A DNA stretch of 64,000 nucleotides from Longibaculum muris (GTDB lineage: Bacteria; Bacillota_I; Bacilli_A; Erysipelotrichales; Coprobacillaceae). Position numbers and translations under genes: made by a program. The notes under the pieces were generated by a model. The model was not told the origin of the DNA, made no database searches, and saw only the letters and a list, made by a program, of their open reading frames with translations. Positions 35,353-44,482 of this stretch are shown one piece after another. The stretch is from positions 62,001-126,000 of the forward strand of contig NZ_SMCQ01000003.1 in NCBI RefSeq assembly GCF_004343035.1. Direction: 5' to 3'. How positions within the stretch are numbered: the first letter of the stretch is position 1; the number at the start of each line of letters is the position of its first letter.

Positions 35353-36153
35353 CTATTCATACCATCCAAATAAACTTTGATTCTTATCTAATAATTCAAT
35401 TTCTTTCATTTCATTATCTGAAAGTCTAAAGTTTAAGATATCTAAATTTTCTTTCATTCTTTCTATATGTATTGATTTAGGAATAATAATTATGCCTTTT
35501 TGATTTAAAAATTTTAAGGCTACTTGAGCTATTGATTTGTGGTGTACCTGTGCTATTCTTTCTAAAGTTGTATTATGAAATATATTGTTCTTTCCACAGG
35601 CTAAAGGTGACCAAGCCTCTAATAGAATACTATATTGTTCCATTTCTTTCTGTAATTCTTTTCTTTGATGGAAAATATGTGCTTCAACTTGATTGATCAT
35701 TGGTATAACAGTACATTTTTGTATAATTTTATTAAAATTATCCCCAAAGAAATTAGAAACTCCAATAGCCTTTAACTTTCCTTGTTTATAATAATCTTCC
35801 ATTGCACGATATGTCTCATTTATATTGCCTGATGGCCAATGAAACAACAATAAATCAATATAATCTGTCTGTAATTTTTCTAATGCTTCATCAATAGATT
35901 GACATGCTTTCTGATAGCTATATGCACCAGCTATCTTTGTCGTTAAGAATATTTTATTTCTTGGTATACCGCTTTTTAAAATAGCACTTCCAACTTCTCT
36001 TTCATTTCCATAGTCTCTGGCAGTATCAATATGCCGATATCCAATCATCAAAGCATTTAAAACACATTGCTCAGTTTCTTTCTCTGGAATCTGATAGACA
36101 CCAAAACCTACTGATGGTATTTTTGTTCCATTATTTAATCGTATCAATTCCAT
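35353..36153 (-). CDS. Aldo-keto reductase
   Basis: A 266-residue TIM-barrel NADPH oxidoreductase. The catalytic tetrad is visible: D and Y in HIDTARDYGNE, K in FLTTKI and H in LLLFHWP. The NADPH-binding end is IIIPKSIHIERMKENL. It reduces aldehydes or ketones. It sits 13 bases upstream of the iron alcohol dehydrogenase and 34 bases after an AEC transporter gene, so carbonyl detoxification or reduction of a transported compound is possible but inferred. Confidence 0.92.
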   Translation of the reverse strand: MELIRLNNGTKIPSVGFGVYQIPEKETEQCVLNALMIGYRHIDTARDYGNEREVGSAILKSGIPRNKIFLTTKIAGAYSYQKACQSIDEALEKLQTDYIDLLLFHWPSGNINETYRAMEDYYKQGKLKAIGVSNFFGDNFNKIIQKCTVIPMINQVEAHIFHQRKELQKEMEQYSILLEAWSPLACGKNNIFHNTTLERIAQVHHKSIAQVALKFLNQKGIIIIPKSIHIERMKENLDILNFRLSDNEMKEIELLDKNQSLFGWYE

Positions 36154-36187
36154 TGTTCAATCATTCCTTTCTTATAAATTGAAATAA

Positions 36188-37117
36188 CTATGCAATAAAT
36201 ATTACGACCATTGTATAAACAAATAATGTGACAATCATGAAGATAGACACAAATGCACTGGTAAATGAGGCATCATCTTCATCTTTATATAATGGAGCAA
36301 TCACCGGCATTAACCCAAATCCAGTTGGACACATAAAATAAATAATAGGTGCCATCATAAATGTCTTATCTGCCATCTGCTCAGGAAACAATACGAAGAA
36401 TCCTGCAATCACTAGAGCATAGTACACGATTTTAATAGTCATAAGTTTTAATATTGGAACGAATGTTTTCTTATCCACATTTAAATCATATCCTAAAATA
36501 AATAGAATAAGCGAAACAATTGGTGTTGTTGCCTGAGTCAATGTTCCAGTGATCATTGGACCAAACTGTGAAACCATTAACATATTGTATATTCCCGTTA
36601 AGTTTAAAAATAACCCAATAATAACTGCAATAACAAATGAGTTTGTAAAAATACTTTTTACCATGTCTTTTACCGATGAACCCGTAGAGGCTTCTTTCGC
36701 AATAAAAACTGGAAAAACAATAAATGCTATAATTGTCCCTGCAATATCAAATAATACTGTATTGCTAGATGTTCCTACAATGGATAAATATAGTGGCAAA
36801 GCGACATTTCCACCTTCTACAACAGTCAATAGATAAGGTGAAAAATGAGCATATTTTTTATTCACTTTACTAGCAAATAATTTCCCTACAATAAGTGCAA
36901 CAAGATAGACTACAAATACATAACCAATAATCTTGATATGTGACATCTCAATTGTTGCTGTACACATCAAATTAAGAACTAAAATTGGAAATAATATTTT
37001 AAAGATAATAGCATTAGCGCCTGCCTTTTGCTCGGGTGTAATCCACCCCTTTATACGTGATACAAATCCTAGTGCCAGCATGAAGAATACTGGAAATAAT
37101 GTTGTTAAAGCTGCCAT
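36188..37117 (-). CDS. AEC-family (auxin efflux carrier-like) transporter
   Basis: A 309-residue membrane protein with about ten transmembrane helices. The opening AALTTLFPVFFMLALGFVSR and VEGGNVALPLYLS fit the AEC/MleP-type organic-acid permease family. ATG 37117 follows GAAAGGAACG; the earlier in-frame ATG 37153 is not preferred. It is the first gene of a probable operon with the aldo-keto reductase and alcohol dehydrogenase. The substrate may be a carboxylate such as malate, which is inference. Confidence 0.82.
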   Translation of the reverse strand: MAALTTLFPVFFMLALGFVSRIKGWITPEQKAGANAIIFKILFPILVLNLMCTATIEMSHIKIIGYVFVVYLVALIVGKLFASKVNKKYAHFSPYLLTVVEGGNVALPLYLSIVGTSSNTVLFDIAGTIIAFIVFPVFIAKEASTGSSVKDMVKSIFTNSFVIAVIIGLFLNLTGIYNMLMVSQFGPMITGTLTQATTPIVSLILFILGYDLNVDKKTFVPILKLMTIKIVYYALVIAGFFVLFPEQMADKTFMMAPIIYFMCPTGFGLMPVIAPLYKDEDDASFTSAFVSIFMIVTLFVYTMVVIFIA

Positions 37118-37194
37118 AATAACGTTCCTTTCGATTTTATTTTCATTATTCATTTACTTTTTCAAAATAATAGTTGAGCCATCTGTTATAAATT

Positions 37195-37530
37195 TTAATT
37201 CATCCCAAGAAGCATCGACAATGGTAATTGATCCCAAAAATCATTAGCTGTTTTGTTATCATATAGATTAAGTGTAAAAGTATGTTCATCAACTGATTCT
37301 TTTATTTTCCGATTTGTCAGTTGCCGAAGGGATGCGTTAACTTTGATTTGAGAAGCGACTTCAATATTAAAATCATCTGTCACAAAGTCATTTTGATTAT
37401 TTATCTTTTCCTGTGATTTATTTTGTTTACTCTCCTGGAAATTTACTGTATTCTTTCTATTTGCTGTTTGGCATCCAGTTAGTAAAATATATAATATTAT
37501 AGTCCTCAATATCATCAATTTATTAATCAA
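37195..37530 (-). pseudogene. Truncated lipoprotein with a cyclophilin-like domain start
   Basis: A 111-residue frame starting at TTG 37530 with GGAGG 8 bases upstream. It has a lipoprotein signal (ILYILLTGCQ), a polar linker, and then FTLNLYDNKTANDFWDQLPL, which is how the cyclophilin-like-fold secreted domain begins in related proteins. The frame ends only five residues later (MLLGMN), so most of that domain is missing. It is probably a truncated gene; a short genuine lipoprotein is less likely. It lies upstream of the AEC transporter gene on the same strand. Confidence 0.55.
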
Positions 37531-37643
37531 CTTTTATTCCTCCCTATTCAATATTATATATATAATCCATTATATTACAAATACTTATATTTTATATATA
37601 TTCATAACTTTTATTTATATATTGAACTCTAAAATAAGAATGT

Positions 37644-37900
37644 TTAATCTTTTTTTAAATTAAATAAGCCTATTCTATCAAGCTCTCTTGTCAAGTAATC
37701 TAAACAGTATAGTTTATCTTGTCCATCGTGAATACGTGATAATAACTCTATTCTTTGTCTCAAGAGTATTTCTTACTTTTTTCATAGTAGCCAGAGTTCA
37801 GACTATTTCTAAACTCGCTTATTATATGCAAATCCATTCCTGCATCTTTTAAAGCAGATATTAACCTATCCTCATCAAACTCTTTTCCATCCAATTTCAT
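37644..37900 (-). pseudogene. Frameshifted small conserved protein gene
   Basis: ATG 37900 after GAGGTG opens MKLDGKEFDEDRLISALKDA and runs to KSKKYS, then a stop. A second frame continues LLRQRIELLSRIHDGQDKLY and CLDYLTRELDRIGLF to TAA at 37644. Joined, they match the pattern of an ~80-residue Firmicutes protein whose C-terminus carries a DCLDYL-like motif. A one-base indel near 37768 separates the halves. Function unknown. Confidence 0.6.
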
Positions 37901-37988
37901 CACCTCTTTAAACATGTTTTCATTTCATCTTCTATTATCTTCTAAATTTCTAATTTTACAAATACTTATAACTCATACGTTATTATGC

Positions 37989-38015
37989 TTTTTATTTATG
38001 GTATAATAAATAAAA
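37989..38015 (+). promoter_or_regulatory. LysR promoter with overlapping inverted repeat
   Basis: TTTTTATTTAT and ATAAATAAAAA form an inverted repeat around TATAAT (about 38001-38006), about 30 bases before the LysR start. LysR regulators often repress themselves through such sites. Confidence 0.5.
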
Positions 38016-38034
38016 ACAAAGTGAGGTTTTAAAT

Positions 38035-38913
38035 ATGGAAATTCGTATCTTAAAATATTTTCTTGCTGTAGCGCAAGAAGAAAGTATTACCAAAGCCGCT
38101 GAAATACTACATACAACACAACCAAATCTATCTAGGCAATTAAACATGCTTGAAGAAGAAATTGGAAAGAAATTATTTATAAGAGGGAGTCGTAAAATCA
38201 CATTGACAGAGGAAGGAATGTTTCTTAGAAAACGTGCTAAAGAGATTATCGACTTGACAGAGCGTACTGAATTTGAATTAAATTCATATGGAGAAATCAC
38301 AACTGGAGATATCTATATTGGTGCACCTGAAACTTATATCATGCATTTTATTGGAGAAGTCTTTAAAAAAATAAACGAAAGATATCCACAAATTAAATAT
38401 CATATTTTTAGTGGAAGTACAATCGAGGTTTCTGAACAGCTTAATAAAGGGTTACTTGATTTTGCAATACTTATTGAACCTATTGATCTGCAAAAATATA
38501 ATTATATAAAACTCCCCTATACTGATACCTGGGGTGTATTAATGAGAAAAGATAGCCCCTTAGCAAAATTAGAAGTTATTAGGCCTGAAGATATTAAAGA
38601 TTATCCACTCTTTCTTGCTCAACAACAATCAGATGCTAATGTATTATCAGGATGGTTTAAAGATTATTATAAAAATCTTAATATTATTGGTTCATTTAAT
38701 CTTATTACAACACCAGCAATGATTGTAGAAAGTGGTTTAGGGTATGTTTTTACTTTTGACAGATTGATTAATACAACTGGTGAAAGTCATCTCTGTTTCA
38801 AACCATTGAAGCCTAATTTTGAGACAGGATTTTATCTAGTATGGAAAAAATATCAAATATTTAATGGTGCTGCAGATTTATTTTTAAAAGAGTTACAAAA
38901 TACACTATTTTAA
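38035..38913 (+). CDS. LysR-family transcriptional regulator
   Basis: A 292-residue regulator. The N-terminal winged HTH is ILKYFLAVAQEESITKAAEI then LHTTQPNLSRQLNMLEEEIG; the C-terminal half is a substrate-binding-like effector domain. It is divergent from the AEC transporter/aldo-keto reductase/alcohol dehydrogenase genes, separated by two decayed small genes, and may control them. The effector is unknown. Confidence 0.9.
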   Translation: MEIRILKYFLAVAQEESITKAAEILHTTQPNLSRQLNMLEEEIGKKLFIRGSRKITLTEEGMFLRKRAKEIIDLTERTEFELNSYGEITTGDIYIGAPETYIMHFIGEVFKKINERYPQIKYHIFSGSTIEVSEQLNKGLLDFAILIEPIDLQKYNYIKLPYTDTWGVLMRKDSPLAKLEVIRPEDIKDYPLFLAQQQSDANVLSGWFKDYYKNLNIIGSFNLITTPAMIVESGLGYVFTFDRLINTTGESHLCFKPLKPNFETGFYLVWKKYQIFNGAADLFLKELQNTLF

Positions 38914-38931
38914 GTAAAACTATTTTTAAAC

Positions 38932-38958
38932 AAAAAAAGCAGAAATTCATTCTGCTTA
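38932..38958 (-). terminator. Terminator of the EIIB-like gene
   Basis: Minus strand AGCAGAA-TGAAT-TTCTGCT followed by seven T. Confidence 0.8.
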
Positions 38959-39300
38959 TAAACTATTCTTTAAATCTTGAGCTATCAGCGAAGACTGTTT
39001 TCCAAAAATCATTGAAAGATTTTCTTTTCCTTCAACAATTCCACTAGCTCCTAATTCTTTAATCTTATCAATATCAATTCCATTATGACTCTTTAATGTC
39101 ACAGTCAATTTTGAAGGGGAACTATCAACATCCAAAATATTGTCTTTTCCACCTAATGCTTTTAAAAGTACATCAATATTAATAGTAGAAACAACCTCTT
39201 GACTTAAATCTTTATTTTTAATGAATCTAGTAAAACCAAAATAAAGAAGTAAGATAGCTAAAATAATTCCAATAATAATTAACACATATTGAAAATCCAT
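38956..39300 (-). CDS. Membrane-anchored PTS EIIB-like protein lacking the active cysteine
   Basis: A 114-residue protein: a transmembrane helix at residues 5-25 (YVLIIIGIILAILLLYFGF), then a glucose-type EIIB domain (DVLLKALGGKDNILDVD, then KLTVTL, GIDIDKIKELGASGIV). The phosphorylated cysteine expected after NI..VD is serine (S61), and the following Thr-Arg is Ser-Lys. It therefore cannot carry phosphate in the normal way. No EIIC or EIIA is adjacent. It is divergent from an FtsW/RodA gene and may be a sensor or structural descendant of EIIB. Confidence 0.82.
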   Translation of the reverse strand: MDFQYVLIIIGIILAILLLYFGFTRFIKNKDLSQEVVSTINIDVLLKALGGKDNILDVDSSPSKLTVTLKSHNGIDIDKIKELGASGIVEGKENLSMIFGKQSSLIAQDLKNSL

Positions 39301-39339
39301 ATATTCACATCCTTTTTTGATTGAAGTATTTCTTTTTTA

Positions 39340-39353
39340 TAGTATACTATAAG
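39340..39353. promoter_or_regulatory. Shared -10 palindrome between the EIIB-like and FtsW/RodA genes
   Basis: TATAGTATACTATA is a perfect 14-bp palindrome supplying a TATAGT/TATACT -10 element in both directions. TTGAAG at about 39322 is a plausible -35 for the plus strand. Confidence 0.5.
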
Positions 39354-39380
39354 AAGATAAAAAAAGAAAGGAGCAACGAT

Positions 39381-40586
39381 GTGGAAAAAATAAAAAATTT
39401 AATTAAACAACAACCTTTAATCTTTATTGTTTGTCTATTAGCAATCATTAGTTGCTTTGCGATATTGAATGCCGCTCCTTTGATTTCAAATAAAGTAGGA
39501 GATCCTGCTACGCTTTGGATAAAGCAAGGTGTTTTTTATATTGCCTCAGCGGTTTTAATCTTTATTATATATAAAATTGGAAATGAGCAAATCTATGATA
39601 AGATATGGCTGATATATGGAATATTACTTGCACTGCTTGTCATTCTTGCGATTGAACACTTTATCTATACACGTATTTGGCCTAATCATCATATTATTCC
39701 ATTTACCCATACATCCGGTGGAGCAACTTCCTGGTTCAATTTTCCTGGTTTTAGTCTCCAGCCTTCTGAATTCATGAAAATTGCGATTGTTATTGCTTTA
39801 GCAAAAATAACAAAAGAATATAATGATTATTATTTGGTCCGTAATTTTGAAACAGAAATAAGATATATTTTAAAATGTATGGCAGTTGTATTACCACCAG
39901 CTTTACTGGTTTATTTACAAAATGATACTGGAGTTGTTTTAATTATATTAATTGGTGTTGTTTTTGTTTTATTTTCTAGTGGGTTAAGAGGACAATGGTT
40001 TACTGTTGGATTCATCCTAGTTGGTATTGTTATTGCTGTTGGTACTTATTTGTTTATTTATCAGCCTGATATTTTTGCTAAAATTATTAGTGGACATAAA
40101 TTAGATCGTTTTTATGGTTGGGTTGATCCGGAGGGAACCTTTGGTAAAGAAGGTTATCAATTATTTAATTCATTATTATCTTATGGAACCGCTGGTTGGT
40201 TTGGACATGGCTTCCAAGCTGTGGTTAAAGTCTTTCCTGAAGCACAAACTGATTTTATTTTTGCTGTGATTTTAACTGATTATGGTTATCTTGGTGGATT
40301 TGTAACAATTTTAGCTATTGTTGCTTTTGATATTATTATTTTGAAAACTGGTTTTGAATCTACGAATGACCGTGATAAGTATATGACAATGGGAATTATT
40401 GGTATGTTATTGTTTCAACAGATTTGGAATATGGGAATGATTTTAGGGTTACTTCCAATTACGGGTATTACCCTTCCACTGATTTCATATGGTGGTTCTT
40501 CACTATTCTCATATATGATAGCAATTGGTATGTTCATTGATATGAACAGTCAAAACAATATCATTAAAAATCGTTCAATGCTTTAA
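39381..40586 (+). CDS. FtsW/RodA/SpoVE-family peptidoglycan polymerase
   Basis: A 401-residue SEDS protein with about ten transmembrane helices that polymerises lipid II glycan strands. Typical segments are WFNFPGFSLQPSEFMKIA, FAVILTDYGYLGGF, and GITLPLISYGGSSLFSYMIA near the C-terminus. GTG 39381 follows AAGGAG by 7 bases; a 20-codon upstream extension from ATG 39321 covers the promoter and is rejected. A shorter loop structure and no adjacent division genes make RodA more likely than FtsW, but this is uncertain. Confidence 0.9.
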   Translation: MEKIKNLIKQQPLIFIVCLLAIISCFAILNAAPLISNKVGDPATLWIKQGVFYIASAVLIFIIYKIGNEQIYDKIWLIYGILLALLVILAIEHFIYTRIWPNHHIIPFTHTSGGATSWFNFPGFSLQPSEFMKIAIVIALAKITKEYNDYYLVRNFETEIRYILKCMAVVLPPALLVYLQNDTGVVLIILIGVVFVLFSSGLRGQWFTVGFILVGIVIAVGTYLFIYQPDIFAKIISGHKLDRFYGWVDPEGTFGKEGYQLFNSLLSYGTAGWFGHGFQAVVKVFPEAQTDFIFAVILTDYGYLGGFVTILAIVAFDIIILKTGFESTNDRDKYMTMGIIGMLLFQQIWNMGMILGLLPITGITLPLISYGGSSLFSYMIAIGMFIDMNSQNNIIKNRSML

Positions 40587-40619
40587 AAGAGGAGTGAATT
40601 TTAAAATTCATTCCTCTTT
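40586..40619. terminator. Bidirectional terminator between RodA and RluA genes
   Basis: AAAGAGGAGTGAATTTTAAA continues into its exact complement; a stem of about 15 bp with A and T flanks. Confidence 0.85.
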
Positions 40620-41416
40620 CTTATGGTTATTATTCTTTTTGTTACCGGATGAATAAAAGCCACCATCACACTCGTCAAATCAAAAGTACCTTGCTGATTT
40701 CCATAAATTTCATCACCTATTAAAGGATGTCCTAAAGCTGACATATGTACTCTAATCTGATGAGTTCTTCCCGTTTCCAAAACAAAACGAACTAAAGAAA
40801 TCCCTTTTTGATAATGTAAACATTGATAGTGAGTACGTGATGGTTTTCCTCTTTCATCAATAATTCTTTTCATATCTTTATTTTCACGATAAATCGGTAA
40901 ATCAACAACCCCTTGTTCAACCTTCCCTTCAACATGAGCTTGATATTCACGATAAATATGCTTTAAATCTTTCATCATCAAATCATGAATCTCACGATAC
41001 TTAGCTACAATCAATAAACCAGCGGTTTCTTTATCCAAACGATTCACTAAATGAATCGTTGAAAGCAAATTAACTTTTTGATAATACGCGGTTAATGCAT
41101 TAGCAAGGGTATGATAAGGATGCGCACGAGTAGGAATGCAGGGCATTCCTTTTTCTTTATCAATAACTAGTAAATATTCATCTTCATATACAATCTTTAA
41201 AGGATATTCATAAGGCAACATATGATTTTCTTCTACAGGATAAACAAAAGTAATAACCTCTCCTGGTTTTAAAAGATATCTTACACTTTGATGAATCCCA
41301 TCAACCAAAATATCCCCTTTCATCTTAATGGCCTTCAACATTTTCTTATTAATACCCTTTTGATAAGCAAAATCATCAATACGACTTAGCTTATCTACAA
41401 TCCACTGTCTTTTCAT
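40601..41416 (-). CDS. RluA-family pseudouridine synthase
   Basis: A 271-residue enzyme that isomerises uridine in rRNA. An N-terminal S4-like segment (MKGDILVDGIHQSVRYLLK then PGEVITF) is followed by the catalytic HLVNRLDKETAGLLIVAK with its invariant aspartate, and LETGRTHQIRVHMSALGHPL. Its ATG overlaps the stop of nadK (ATGA), a pairing common in Firmicutes. Which uridine it modifies cannot be told. Confidence 0.93.
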   Translation of the reverse strand: MKRQWIVDKLSRIDDFAYQKGINKKMLKAIKMKGDILVDGIHQSVRYLLKPGEVITFVYPVEENHMLPYEYPLKIVYEDEYLLVIDKEKGMPCIPTRAHPYHTLANALTAYYQKVNLLSTIHLVNRLDKETAGLLIVAKYREIHDLMMKDLKHIYREYQAHVEGKVEQGVVDLPIYRENKDMKRIIDERGKPSRTHYQCLHYQKGISLVRFVLETGRTHQIRVHMSALGHPLIGDEIYGNQQGTFDLTSVMVAFIHPVTKRIITIRKRNEF

Positions 41417-42189
41417 TCACTTAAATAAGCCCTTTTTAATCTTTCAATATAAGCTACTCTTTTATATTGAACAAATCTTGCTTTTTGTTGAGCCAACGAA
41501 ATATCAATCGAACCTTCTCCCTCTAAATCAAAAACCAAATTATCAATACCTAAAATAGCTCCATCAAAATCCTGTGATTCTAAATGAATTGTATGTGTCC
41601 AATCTAAAATCAATGGTGAGCCCAATGAACGATAAGCATTATGATGAATACCAGCAATCTCAGTCAATTGCATCAATCCTGCTCCTGAATTAATCACCGC
41701 TCCACCCAATGACTTATTATAAGCCGTAGAACCAGAAGCTGTTGATACACACAAACCATTCCCTCTAAATGTTTCTAAAAAATCTCCATTAATATAAACG
41801 CCTAAAACTTGTGAACGACGATTATTTTCTAATCTTACTTCATTGAGTGCCATATAACTCACATCACCCATTTTCACTGATAATAAACAACGATTATAAA
41901 TATGATACTCACCTTGACGAATATCCTCAATCAATTCTAAATATTCATCTTTTTGATAATCCGTTAAAAACCCCAAAGTTCCACTATGAATCCCAATAAA
42001 AGAAACTTCATCTAATTGATGAATATATTTATGAACACTATAAATCATCGTTCCATCCCCACCTACACTAATCACTAACTCCGGATGGGCTTCATCATAT
42101 GTCATAAAAGTATCTAGTTCTATTCTCATCTTATTAGATAATTCTATCGACTTTTCATCTTGCTTACTTACAATTGCATATGTTTTCAT
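41413..42189 (-). CDS. nadK: NAD kinase
   Basis: A 258-residue enzyme that phosphorylates NAD to NADP. The GGDGT motif is at residues 43-47 (VISVGGDGTMIY), with LNEVRLENN and STASGSTAYNKSLGGAV as the other conserved blocks. Translation is coupled to the RluA gene downstream. A divergent CYTH gene starts about 100 bases away. Confidence 0.95.
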   Translation of the reverse strand: MKTYAIVSKQDEKSIELSNKMRIELDTFMTYDEAHPELVISVGGDGTMIYSVHKYIHQLDEVSFIGIHSGTLGFLTDYQKDEYLELIEDIRQGEYHIYNRCLLSVKMGDVSYMALNEVRLENNRRSQVLGVYINGDFLETFRGNGLCVSTASGSTAYNKSLGGAVINSGAGLMQLTEIAGIHHNAYRSLGSPLILDWTHTIHLESQDFDGAILGIDNLVFDLEGEGSIDISLAQQKARFVQYKRVAYIERLKRAYLSE

Positions 42190-42292
42190 TCTCTCACCAC
42201 CTTTTTCTATTATATAGTATTCACTTCTTTTTCACAATCTCTTTCATTTGCATTCTTATCATAAACAAGTTAAAATAAAAATGGTGATAAAT

Positions 42293-42850
42293 ATGCAACA
42301 AATAGAAATAGAATATAAAATTTTACTTACAAAAGATATCTTTACACAAATATTAAACGATTATCAAAATCAAATTCTTCATGATTATATTCAAATTAAT
42401 GAATACTATACCCACCCTCTTTTACAACAAAAAAAATATATGTTAAGAATCCGTACTAAAAACAATCAATATGAATTAACATTAAAAAGACCTATCAATA
42501 ATCATCGTTTAGAAACAAACATTCAATTAACTAAAGAAGAAAAAGATGCTTTTACTCACCATCAACTCAAAAATGAAATTACTCAGATTCTTGAAGATGA
42601 AGGTATTGCTTTAACTGAATTAAAACAACAATTCTCATTAACAACTCATCGCTATGATATTATTCTTCCAGAAGGAACATTATCATTAGATGAAAATACT
42701 TATTTCAATCAAAAAGATTATGAACTAGAATTTGAAGTCAACAATGAAAAAGCAGGCTATAAAAAATTTTTAGAAATCATTAAGCCTTATCAATTGAACT
42801 ATACACATAATTGTCCTAGTAAAATCAAAAGAGTCCTAGATTCCCTCTAG
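42293..42850 (+). CDS. CYTH-domain protein
   Basis: A 185-residue triphosphate tunnel protein. The N-terminal IEIEYKILLT carries the ExExK signature. Basic and acidic strands follow (YMLRIRTKNNQYELTLKRP, SLDENTYF, YELEFEV), forming the usual eight-stranded tunnel. Members are thiamine triphosphatases, tripolyphosphatases or class IV adenylate cyclases. ATG 42293 follows GGTGAT; the upstream in-frame ATG is not preferred. It is divergent from nadK. Confidence 0.85.
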   Translation: MQQIEIEYKILLTKDIFTQILNDYQNQILHDYIQINEYYTHPLLQQKKYMLRIRTKNNQYELTLKRPINNHRLETNIQLTKEEKDAFTHHQLKNEITQILEDEGIALTELKQQFSLTTHRYDIILPEGTLSLDENTYFNQKDYELEFEVNNEKAGYKKFLEIIKPYQLNYTHNCPSKIKRVLDSL

Positions 42851-42862
42851 AACTCTTTTTTA
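42829..42862. terminator. Terminator at the CYTH/YitT junction
   Basis: AAAGAGT-C-CTAGA-TTCCC-TCTAG-A-ACTCTTTTTT overlaps the end of the CYTH gene and serves that strand; the stem could also act for the convergent gene. Confidence 0.75.
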
Positions 42863-43735
42863 ATCAATTGGTGATTGATAAAATCCACCAAAGAAGTTTT
42901 CTGTTTTTACAACATTCACAATAATATTTGAATCAACTTCACGCATTAAATCAACAATATCCTGAACTTCATAACTAGAAACAACCGTATGTAATAAATT
43001 CATTGATTTTTTACTATATCCACCTACCGCATCAACACATGAAATTCCATGACGATAATGAGTTACATAAGCATCTATCACTTCTTTTGCATGCATTGTT
43101 GTCACTTGTAAAGTCACCCGCTCATAACGATGATAGAAGGAATCGATTGTGCGAGTAGAAATGAATTGGAATAGAATTGAATATCCAGCATGTTCCCAGC
43201 CAAACATATATCCAAAGATAACCAATATAACTGTATTAAAGACAAAAACATATTCCCAAATAGACTTTCCTTTTTGATTAGAAACATATAAAGCAATAAA
43301 ATCTGTACCACCCGTAGAAGCATTCCCACGTAATGCGATGACAGTTAATAAACCATAAGCAAAACCACCAAAAGCAATATTCAATAAAATATCATCAAAG
43401 ATAGGTGGAAAGTTAATGACCTTTAAAAAGAAACTGGCTAAAAAGACTTCTAAAAGTGAAAAGAAAGTAAATCGTGGACTGATGCTTTTATAACATAATA
43501 TAGCAACTGGGACATTGAGTAATATCATACCTAATGATGTAGAAAACGAAAAACCAAAAAATCTTGAAGTAATTTTTTCAATCAAAATCGCTACACCAGT
43601 AAATCCACTTGATAATAAATCAGCTGGTTGAATAAAGACTTTAATCACATAAGCTTGCATAAACGCGGCAAAAACAACACATATCAAAGTAATCAATAAT
43701 CTGACTTTTTTATTTTTCCTTAAATTTCTTAACAT
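42860..43735 (-). CDS. YitT-family membrane protein (DUF161 plus DUF2179)
   Basis: A 291-residue protein with about five transmembrane helices (VIKVFIQPADLLSSGFTGVA, GNASTGGTDFIALYVS) and a C-terminal cytosolic DUF2179 domain (RYERVTLQVTTMHAKEV, GGYSKKSMNLLHTVVSSYEV). The family is widespread in Firmicutes and its function is unresolved. It overlaps the end of cutC by 7 bases and is the last gene of that operon. Confidence 0.9.
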   Translation of the reverse strand: MLRNLRKNKKVRLLITLICVVFAAFMQAYVIKVFIQPADLLSSGFTGVAILIEKITSRFFGFSFSTSLGMILLNVPVAILCYKSISPRFTFFSLLEVFLASFFLKVINFPPIFDDILLNIAFGGFAYGLLTVIALRGNASTGGTDFIALYVSNQKGKSIWEYVFVFNTVILVIFGYMFGWEHAGYSILFQFISTRTIDSFYHRYERVTLQVTTMHAKEVIDAYVTHYRHGISCVDAVGGYSKKSMNLLHTVVSSYEVQDIVDLMREVDSNIIVNVVKTENFFGGFYQSPID

Positions 43736-44472
43736 ATTTCTTCAACTATCTTCTCCACTAATTTCATATCAACAACATCATAATCCATTTGATGAGGCTC
43801 ATCACCATAAGCAAAAGAAACTTGATTCATAGCTGTTGTTGGATCACAAATCCAACTTTTACATGAACTATGAACTTGATAAATTCCAGTTTGGTCCATC
43901 ATTGCTTTTGCATTATCTGCATTAATTCCACTTCCAGCTAATATTTCAATTTGATGACCATATTTTCCTTGTAATTTTTGAATCAATTCAATACCATCCA
44001 TTGCTTTTGATTGTAAACCACTTGTTAAAACACGATCAACCCCCATCTCAATTAATTTTTCAATTGCTTGATAAGGATCTTTTACACAATCAAAGGCACG
44101 ATGAAAAACCACTTCTCCACCATATTCTTTTACAATATCAATGATTTGCTGACTTTGTTTAACATTAATACTTCCATCTTCTTTTAAACATCCAAAAGCA
44201 ACACCATCAGCTCCATGTTCCATCATCAATAAAGTATCAGCTTTCATGACTTCAAATTCATCCTCACTATAACAAAAACCAGCACCGCGAGGACGAATCA
44301 TTGTAATAACTTTTAAATCAGTATGCTTCTTTGTTAAAACTAAAGAAGCAAGACTTGGTGTCAGTCCACCTAAATGAAGTGCACTATTTAATTCTATACG
44401 TGATGCGCCACCACGATAGGCATTTAAAGCATCTTCATAACTACCACAACATATTTCTACGATTCTTTCCAT
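43729..44472 (-). CDS. cutC: CutC-family protein
   Basis: A 247-residue TIM-barrel protein. Conserved parts are EICCGSYEDALNAYRGGASR, IELNSALHLGGLTPS, MIRPRGAGFCYS, GVAFGCLKEDG and LTSGLQSKAMDG. It was named for copper homeostasis in E. coli, but a direct metal role is disputed. It lies between an M20 peptidase gene (10 bases) and a YitT gene (overlap). Confidence 0.92.
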   Translation of the reverse strand: MERIVEICCGSYEDALNAYRGGASRIELNSALHLGGLTPSLASLVLTKKHTDLKVITMIRPRGAGFCYSEDEFEVMKADTLLMMEHGADGVAFGCLKEDGSINVKQSQQIIDIVKEYGGEVVFHRAFDCVKDPYQAIEKLIEMGVDRVLTSGLQSKAMDGIELIQKLQGKYGHQIEILAGSGINADNAKAMMDQTGIYQVHSSCKSWICDPTTAMNQVSFAYGDEPHQMDYDVVDMKLVEKIVEEIC

Positions 44473-44482
44473 AATATCCTCC

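Noticed and set aside
37200-37270. A second frame reading ITIVDASWDELKFITDGS at the end of the truncated lipoprotein
   Set aside because: It looked like a continuation after a frameshift, but the frame is closed by stops just upstream and does not resemble the missing part of the domain.
39321-39380. Upstream ATG extension of the FtsW/RodA gene
   Set aside because: It covers the promoter and AAGGAG site; the GTG at 39381 is correctly spaced.
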